Assembly (NCBI RefSeq): GCF_001514305.1
Contig: NZ_KQ949084.1
Location: forward strand, 1-64,000
Source: Streptomyces dysideae
GTDB taxonomy: Bacteria > Actinomycetota > Actinomycetes > Streptomycetales > Streptomycetaceae
Direction: 5' to 3'
DNA: 64,000 nucleotides
The notes under the pieces were generated by a model. It was not told the DNA's origin. It was given only the letters and a program-made list of their open reading frames with translations, and ran no database searches. Below are positions 59,244 to 64,000 of this stretch, one piece after another. Position numbers and translations under genes: made by a program. The first letter of the stretch is position 1; every line of letters begins with the position of its first letter.

Positions 59244-60877
59244 GCGGGCGACGACGGACGCGTACGCAGAGACAGCAGAAGCCGAGGCGAGGACGACAGC
59301 CGCGCACGCTGCGTACGCGGCTCGTCGTCTCCGCGGTGGTGCTGATCGCGGTGGTGTGCGCCGTCATCGGGACGGTGACGACGATCGCGATGGAATCGCG
59401 CCTGTACACGCAGCTGAACACCTCGCTCAGCGAGGCGGTGGGACGCGCGGCGGGCGCCGGTCCCGAGGGGCTTCCGCCCGACGCGCAGCCCAAGCCCGAG
59501 GACGACCCGGAGAAGAAGGCGCCCAAGGTGCCCAGCCTCTCGGAGTTCGTCACCAAGGGCCCGCAGCAGATGATCGGCACCATCGCGGCGAAGGTCGTGA
59601 GCGGTGAGATCAGCGAGGGCATGTTCAGCAAGGCCTCGACGAACGACAACGGCGTCACTGACGCCACGCCGTACGAGCTGAGCGACACGCAGAAGGACGA
59701 GCTGAACGCCGTCGCCAAGGACGGCAAAGCCCACACCGTGGCCATCACGGGGCTGGGCGAGTACCGCGTGCAGTACCGCGAGGGCGACAACGGCGCGTAC
59801 TACGTGGCGCTGCCGACCACCGACGTCACCGACACGATCAACACCCTCATCCTCGTCGAGGTGAGCGTCACCGCCGCAGGCCTCGCCGCAGCCGGCATCG
59901 CCGGATACGTCCTCGTCGGTCTTGCCACCCGCCCCCTCCGCAAGGTCGCCGCCACCGCCACCCGCGTCTCCGAACTCCCCCTCCACACCGGCGAGGTGAA
60001 CCTCAGCGAGCGTGTCCCCGAGTCGGAGTGCGACCCGCACACCGAGGTCGGTCAGGTCGGTGCGGCGCTGAACCGGATGCTGGACCACGTCCACGGCGCG
60101 CTGCACTCACGCCAGGAGAGCGAGATGCGCGTCCGGCAGTTCGTGGCGGACGCCAGCCATGAGCTGAGGACACCCCTCGCCTCCATCCGCGGGTACGCCG
60201 AACTCACCCGGCGCGGACGGGAGGACGTCGGCCCGGACACCAAGCACGCCCTCGGGCGGATCGAGTCCGAGGCCGGCCGGATGACCCTCCTCGTAGAGGA
60301 CCTGCTGCTGCTCGCGCGCCTGGACGCCGGGCGGCCACTGCAGTTCGAGCAGACCGACCTCATCCCCCTCGTCGTGGACACCATCAGCGACTCCCGCGCC
60401 GCCGGCATGGACCACAACTGGCGCCTCGCCCTGCCCGACGAACCGGCCCTCGTGTCGGCGGACGCGGCGCGGATCCAGCAGGTGCTGGTCAACCTGCTCG
60501 GCAACGCCCGCAAGCACACCCCGCCGGGGACCACCGTCACCGCGCGGGTGCAGCGGCGCGGCACCTGGATGTGCGTGGATGTCGAGGACAACGGCCAGGG
60601 CATCCCGGCCGAACTGCTCCCGCACGTCTTCGAACGGTTCGCGCGCGGCGACTCCTCGCGCTCCCGTGCCTCCGGCTCGACCGGCCTCGGCCTCGCCATC
60701 GTGCAGGCCGTGGCGGCCGCGCACGGCGGTTCCGTGACCGTCGACAGCGTGCCCGGACGGACCGTCTTCACGGTGCACCTGCCGGCCCTGGCCCCGCAGC
60801 CGAGCGCCGAAATGAGCTGGCAACAGCACTCACAGGCGCAGCACAGCGCCACCACATGGGTGCAACAGGGCGCTTGA
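59240..60877 (+). CDS. Membrane sensor histidine kinase
   Basis: 545 residues. Membrane helices at about 28-50 and 198-225 flank a roughly 145-residue extracellular sensor region rich in Lys, Asp and Pro (PDAQPKPEDDPEKKAPKVPS). HAMP about 226-300; H-box FVADASHELRTPLASIRGY with the phospho-histidine near 307; N-box QVLVNLLGNARKHT; G1 VEDNGQGIP; G2 GSTGLGLAIVQ. It phosphorylates the overlapping response regulator. The following two glycosyltransferase genes may be in the same transcription unit or its regulon. Confidence 0.93.
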   Translation: MSGRRRTRTQRQQKPRRGRQPRTLRTRLVVSAVVLIAVVCAVIGTVTTIAMESRLYTQLNTSLSEAVGRAAGAGPEGLPPDAQPKPEDDPEKKAPKVPSLSEFVTKGPQQMIGTIAAKVVSGEISEGMFSKASTNDNGVTDATPYELSDTQKDELNAVAKDGKAHTVAITGLGEYRVQYREGDNGAYYVALPTTDVTDTINTLILVEVSVTAAGLAAAGIAGYVLVGLATRPLRKVAATATRVSELPLHTGEVNLSERVPESECDPHTEVGQVGAALNRMLDHVHGALHSRQESEMRVRQFVADASHELRTPLASIRGYAELTRRGREDVGPDTKHALGRIESEAGRMTLLVEDLLLLARLDAGRPLQFEQTDLIPLVVDTISDSRAAGMDHNWRLALPDEPALVSADAARIQQVLVNLLGNARKHTPPGTTVTARVQRRGTWMCVDVEDNGQGIPAELLPHVFERFARGDSSRSRASGSTGLGLAIVQAVAAAHGGSVTVDSVPGRTVFTVHLPALAPQPSAEMSWQQHSQAQHSATTWVQQGA

Positions 60878-60891
60878 CGAAAGTCGGTTCC

Positions 60892-62376
60892 ATGCGAACC
60901 GACTCTTCTCCCGGCAACCTGCCGGCGCGGGAGCACCTCCCGGCCGGAGACGCCGGTACGCCTGTCCTGGACGTAGTGATCCCCGTCTACAACGAGGAGA
61001 AGGACCTCCAGCCGTGTGTGCTGAGACTGCACGACCATCTCAAGCGCACCTTCCCGTACGCGTTCCGCATCACGGTCGCGGACAACGCGTCGACGGACAC
61101 CACCCCGCAGGTGGCGTCGCGGCTGGAGAGGGAGATCCCGGAGGTCACGTCCTTCCGGCTGGGGCAGAAGGGCCGCGGCCGGGCGCTGCGGACCGTCTGG
61201 TCCGCCTCGGACGCCCCGATCCTCGCCTACATGGACGTGGACCTGTCCACCGACCTCAACGCCCTGCTGCCGCTGGTGGCGCCGCTGATCTCCGGTCACT
61301 CGGACCTCGCGATCGGCTCGCGGCTCGCCCGTAGCTCCCGCGTCGTACGCGGACCCAAGCGCGAGTTCATCAGCCGCGCCTACAACCTCATCCTGCGCGG
61401 CTCCCTCCAGGCCCGCTTCTCGGACGCGCAGTGCGGCTTCAAGGCCATACGCCGGGATGTCGCCCAGGTGCTGCTCCCCCTCGTGGAGGACACCGGCTGG
61501 TTCTTCGACACCGAGATGCTGGTGCTCGCCGAGCGCGCGGGACTCCGTATCCACGAGGTGCCGGTCGACTGGGTCGACGACCCCGACTCCACGGTCCACA
61601 TCGTGAAGACGGCGACCGACGACCTCAAGGGGGTGTGGCGGGTGGGCAGGGCCCTGGCCACCGGTTCGCTGCCGCTGGACCGCCTCGCGCGGCCGTTCGG
61701 CGACGATCCCCGGGACCGCGACATCAAGGACGTACCCAAGGGACTGGCCCGCCAGCTCCTCGGCTTCTGTGTCGTAGGCGCCCTGTCCACCCTCTTCTAC
61801 CTCCTCCTCTACAGCGGCTTCCGGGTGTTCAGCGGCTCCCAGGTCGCCAACGCGCTGGCCCTTCTCGTCTCCGCGATCGCCAACACGGCGGCCAACCGGC
61901 GCCTCACCTTCGGGGTGCGCGGCCGCGGCGGAGCCGTCCGGCACCAGGCGCAGGGCCTGGTCGTCTTCGGCATCGGCCTCGCCCTGACCAGCGGTTCGCT
62001 CGCCGCCCTCAACGCGGCTACGAGCGACCCCGCGCACTCCACCGAGCTGGCCGTCCTGATCGCCGCCAACCTGGCGGCGACGGTCCTGAGGTTCCTGCTC
62101 TTCCGGGCCTGGGTGTTCCCGGACCAGGGAGCGGACGGCCCGTCGACGGTCGTCGCCTCGTACACGCCGGCCACCTCTCCGTCGCCGACCTGCTCCACGC
62201 AGCTTCCGCACCCGAAGCTGCCGCAGCGCCCGACCGCGACCCCGTACGCGGCGGCGCCGCAATCCTCGTACACCACCACCCGGTTCCGCGCCGGCGAAGC
62301 CGCGGACCGCACCTGGGGGGACGCAACCATGCAGCTGCAGCCGGTGCGCCCGACCGACACCGAGCCGAGGGACTGA
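60892..62376 (+). CDS. Dolichol-phosphate-glucose-type GT2 glycosyltransferase with GtrA domain
   Basis: 494 residues, 14 bases after the kinase stop. The GT2 domain (about 25-270) has VVIPVYNEEKDLQPCVLRLH, the metal-binding YMDVDLSTDLNALLPL and DAQCGFKAIRR. A GtrA domain with four helices (about 285-425: QLLGFCVVGALSTLFYLLLY, NTAANRRLTFGVRGRG) follows. A Pro/Ser/Thr-rich tail ends the protein. It should load a sugar onto polyprenyl phosphate for use by the next gene's product. Confidence 0.9.
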   Translation: MRTDSSPGNLPAREHLPAGDAGTPVLDVVIPVYNEEKDLQPCVLRLHDHLKRTFPYAFRITVADNASTDTTPQVASRLEREIPEVTSFRLGQKGRGRALRTVWSASDAPILAYMDVDLSTDLNALLPLVAPLISGHSDLAIGSRLARSSRVVRGPKREFISRAYNLILRGSLQARFSDAQCGFKAIRRDVAQVLLPLVEDTGWFFDTEMLVLAERAGLRIHEVPVDWVDDPDSTVHIVKTATDDLKGVWRVGRALATGSLPLDRLARPFGDDPRDRDIKDVPKGLARQLLGFCVVGALSTLFYLLLYSGFRVFSGSQVANALALLVSAIANTAANRRLTFGVRGRGGAVRHQAQGLVVFGIGLALTSGSLAALNAATSDPAHSTELAVLIAANLAATVLRFLLFRAWVFPDQGADGPSTVVASYTPATSPSPTCSTQLPHPKLPQRPTATPYAAAPQSSYTTTRFRAGEAADRTWGDATMQLQPVRPTDTEPRD

Positions 62377-62382
62377 CCCACG

Positions 62383-64000
62383 ATGACCACGCAGTACGAC
62401 GAGACGATCCAGCAGAGGGAGCTCAGCCCCTCCTCGGATCCGGACACCAACAGAACAACCACCGCCGAGCCCGCCACGCCCGCTCCACCCGCTCCCGAGT
62501 CCGGTGAGCCCAAGCAGCCCTTCGTACGGCGGCTGTGGCGCGGCCGGCCCGAGGACCCGAGCTGGATCCGCCCGGCCTTCCTGCTGAGCCTGCTGGTGAT
62601 CGGCGGCCTCTACACCTGGAACCTCACCGCCTCCGGCTACGCCAACTCCTTCTACTCGGCGGCCGTCCAGGCGGGCAGCCAGTCCTGGAAGGCGTTCTTC
62701 TTCGGCTCGCTCGACGCGGCCAACGCCATCACCGTCGACAAGCCCCCGGCCTCGCTGTGGCCGATGTCCCTGTCCGTGCGGCTCTTCGGCCTGAACTCCT
62801 TCGCGATCCTGTTCCCGCAGGTGCTGATGGCGGTCGCCACGGCGGGTGTGCTCTACGCCGCCGTCCGCCGCCGGTTCGGTGCTGGGGCCGGCTTCGTCAC
62901 CATGGCGGTGTTCGCGCTCACGCCCGTCGCCGCGCTGATGTTCCGCTTCAACAACCCGGACGCGGCCCTCGCACTGCTGATGGCCACCGCCGTCTACTGC
63001 ACGCTGCGCGCGATGGAGAAGGCGCAGACGAAGTGGCTGCTGTGGGCCGGCGCCGCGATCGGCCTCGCCTTCCTGGTCAAGACCCTGCAGGCATTCCTGA
63101 TCCTGCCGGTCCTCGCCCTGGTGTACGTGCTCTTCGCGCCGGCGAGCCTGAAGAAGCGCGTCGGCCAGGTGCTGCTCGCCGGGCTCGCGATGGTCGTCGC
63201 GGGCGGCTGGTGGGTCGCGATCGTCGAACTGTGGCCGGCGTCCTCCCGCCCCTACATCGGCGGTTCGCAGAACAACTCCTTCCTGGAGCTGACCTTCGGC
63301 TACAACGGCCTCGGCCGCATCAACGGCGAGGAGACCGGCAGCGTCGGCGGTGGTGGTGGTGGTGGTGGTGGTGGCGGTGGCGGCGGCAACTGGGGTGAGA
63401 CCGGCTGGGACCGGATGTTCAGCTCCAGCATCGGCGGCCAGATCTCCTGGCTGATCCCGGCCGCGCTGATCCTGCTGGCGGCCGCGATCTGGGCCACCCT
63501 CCCCCACTCTCGGCTGCGCTCGCGCGGGGGGACCCCCATGCTCAAGCGCACCGACACCACCCGCGCGGCGTTCCTCCTCTGGGGCGGCTCGCTGCTGATC
63601 ACAATGGTGATCTTCAGCTTCATGCAGGGCATCTTCCACGAGTACTACACCGTGGCCCTCGCCCCCTACATCGCGCCGCTGATCGGCATGGGCTCGGCCC
63701 TGCTCTGGAGGGAACGCGACAAGGTCTGGGCGTCCCTGACGCTGGCGGCGGCCGTGACGGCCACGGCGGTGTGGGGTTACGTCCTGCTCAACCGCTCCTC
63801 CGACTACCTGCCCTGGCTGAAGTGGCTGGTGCTGGTCGGCGGTCTGGTCGCCGCGCTCGGCCTAGTCTTCGTGGCCAAGCTGGGCCGTCAACTGGCCCTG
63901 GCTGTTGTGGGGTTGAGCTTCGTCACAGCGCTGGCCGGGCCGACGGCGTACACCCTCACCACGCTGAACGAGGGCCACACCGGCTCGATCGTCACGGCCG
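62383..64000 (+). CDS. GT39/ArnT-like polytopic glycosyltransferase, cut by the window end
   Basis: The ATG at 62383 follows the GT2 gene by six bases; the frame is open to position 64000 (539 residues seen). A disordered N-terminus (1-50) leads to many membrane helices. The first periplasmic loop has the catalytic acidic residue region SGYANSFYSAAVQAGSQSWK and VDKPPASLWPMSL, as in protein O-mannosyltransferase/ArnT families. It uses polyprenyl-phosphate sugar. Two oddities: a run of about 14 glycines (63346-63387) and an in-frame dispersed repeat (63499-63539), both in one loop. Confidence 0.88.
   Translation, partial: MTTQYDETIQQRELSPSSDPDTNRTTTAEPATPAPPAPESGEPKQPFVRRLWRGRPEDPSWIRPAFLLSLLVIGGLYTWNLTASGYANSFYSAAVQAGSQSWKAFFFGSLDAANAITVDKPPASLWPMSLSVRLFGLNSFAILFPQVLMAVATAGVLYAAVRRRFGAGAGFVTMAVFALTPVAALMFRFNNPDAALALLMATAVYCTLRAMEKAQTKWLLWAGAAIGLAFLVKTLQAFLILPVLALVYVLFAPASLKKRVGQVLLAGLAMVVAGGWWVAIVELWPASSRPYIGGSQNNSFLELTFGYNGLGRINGEETGSVGGGGGGGGGGGGGGNWGETGWDRMFSSSIGGQISWLIPAALILLAAAIWATLPHSRLRSRGGTPMLKRTDTTRAAFLLWGGSLLITMVIFSFMQGIFHEYYTVALAPYIAPLIGMGSALLWRERDKVWASLTLAAAVTATAVWGYVLLNRSSDYLPWLKWLVLVGGLVAALGLVFVAKLGRQLALAVVGLSFVTALAGPTAYTLTTLNEGHTGSIVTA
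63346..63387 (+). repeat. GGT/GGC microsatellite coding poly-glycine
   Basis: About 14 consecutive glycine codons, mostly GGT, which is rare in this GC-rich genome where GGC dominates. The uniform codon indicates slippage-driven expansion. Confidence 0.9.
63499..63539. repeat. Dispersed Streptomyces palindromic repeat inserted in frame
   Basis: CTCCCCCACTCTCGGCTGCG followed by CTCGCGCGGGGGGACCCCC has the shape of the widespread streptomycete REP-like sequence (CCCCCACTCTCGG...GGGGGGACCCCCA). It is translated as LPHSRLRSRGGTPML, breaking a hydrophobic region of the glycosyltransferase. Confidence 0.65.

Noticed and set aside
60052..63639. A 1195-residue minus-strand open frame
   Set aside because: It is antisense to the sensor kinase and two glycosyltransferase genes, all of which have strong family motifs. 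Its composition is the usual shadow of GC-rich third positions.

Overview
The window is high-GC actinobacterial DNA with the codon bias, gene families and start/stop overlaps of a Streptomyces chromosome (chaplin-era small secreted proteins, SSI-type protease inhibitor, DUF397/XRE pairs, pSAM2-like integrative element). Host-type sequence occupies about 1-16.0 kb and 48.4-64 kb. Between them lies a stack of integrated elements at one tRNA gene.

Left chromosomal part (1-16 kb): a frameshifted DinB-like gene, a stand-alone primase-polymerase behind a LexA-box-like palindrome, a small secreted protein, a three-gene operon with the chsH2-chsH1-ltp2 layout of acyl-CoA side-chain degradation, a SigE-family sigma factor, a Cu/Zn superoxide dismutase-like exported protein, an acyl-CoA synthetase behind a TetR-type palindrome, a decayed TetR/MFS pair, a 1459-residue PAS/pseudokinase/receiver protein, a subtilisin-inhibitor protein, then tRNA-Ser(GCT) and tRNA-Arg(ACG).

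Integrated stack (16.06-48.3 kb): the 3' part of tRNA-Arg, from the anticodon loop to the end, occurs three times in direct orientation (16060-16102, 36153-36195, 45002-45046). Each copy is followed at once by an element whose integrase is its first or second gene, and each element carries its own pair of short direct repeats (probable integrase arm sites) just inside both ends. Element 1 (20 kb) is a pSAM2-like actinobacterial integrative and conjugative element: int, xis, rolling-circle Rep, DUF2637 membrane protein, FtsK-like Tra, small transfer-type genes and a GntR regulator. It carries two cargo blocks: a kinase-like/glycine-rich-domain/XRE-TPR/NUDIX block, and a clearly lower-GC three-gene block of DNA methyltransferase, double-GHKL ATPase/histidine kinase and receiver-domain protein that looks like an undescribed defence or signalling system. 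Element 2 (8.9 kb) encodes integrase, repressor, excisionase-like protein, replication ATPase, an HK97-type major capsid protein and a P27 terminase small subunit, but no portal, large terminase or tail gene: a minimal phage satellite is the best reading. Element 3 (about 3.3 kb) is a remnant with a lipoprotein, an integrase pseudogene that has lost its catalytic tyrosine, and a DEDDh exonuclease-BRCT protein.

Right chromosomal part (48.4-64 kb): membrane and NUDIX proteins, a secreted beta-sandwich-like protein, a GtrA-like membrane protein, a divergent NmrA/HxlR pair, a lipoprotein and DUF2797 gene separated by a striking double palindrome, an XRE-DUF5753/DUF397 pair with an anti-sigma-like ATPase, a RelE/ParE-type toxin-antitoxin pair beside another integrase remnant, and finally an OmpR-type response regulator, its sensor kinase, a GT2-GtrA glycosyltransferase and a GT39-type glycosyltransferase that runs off the window end.
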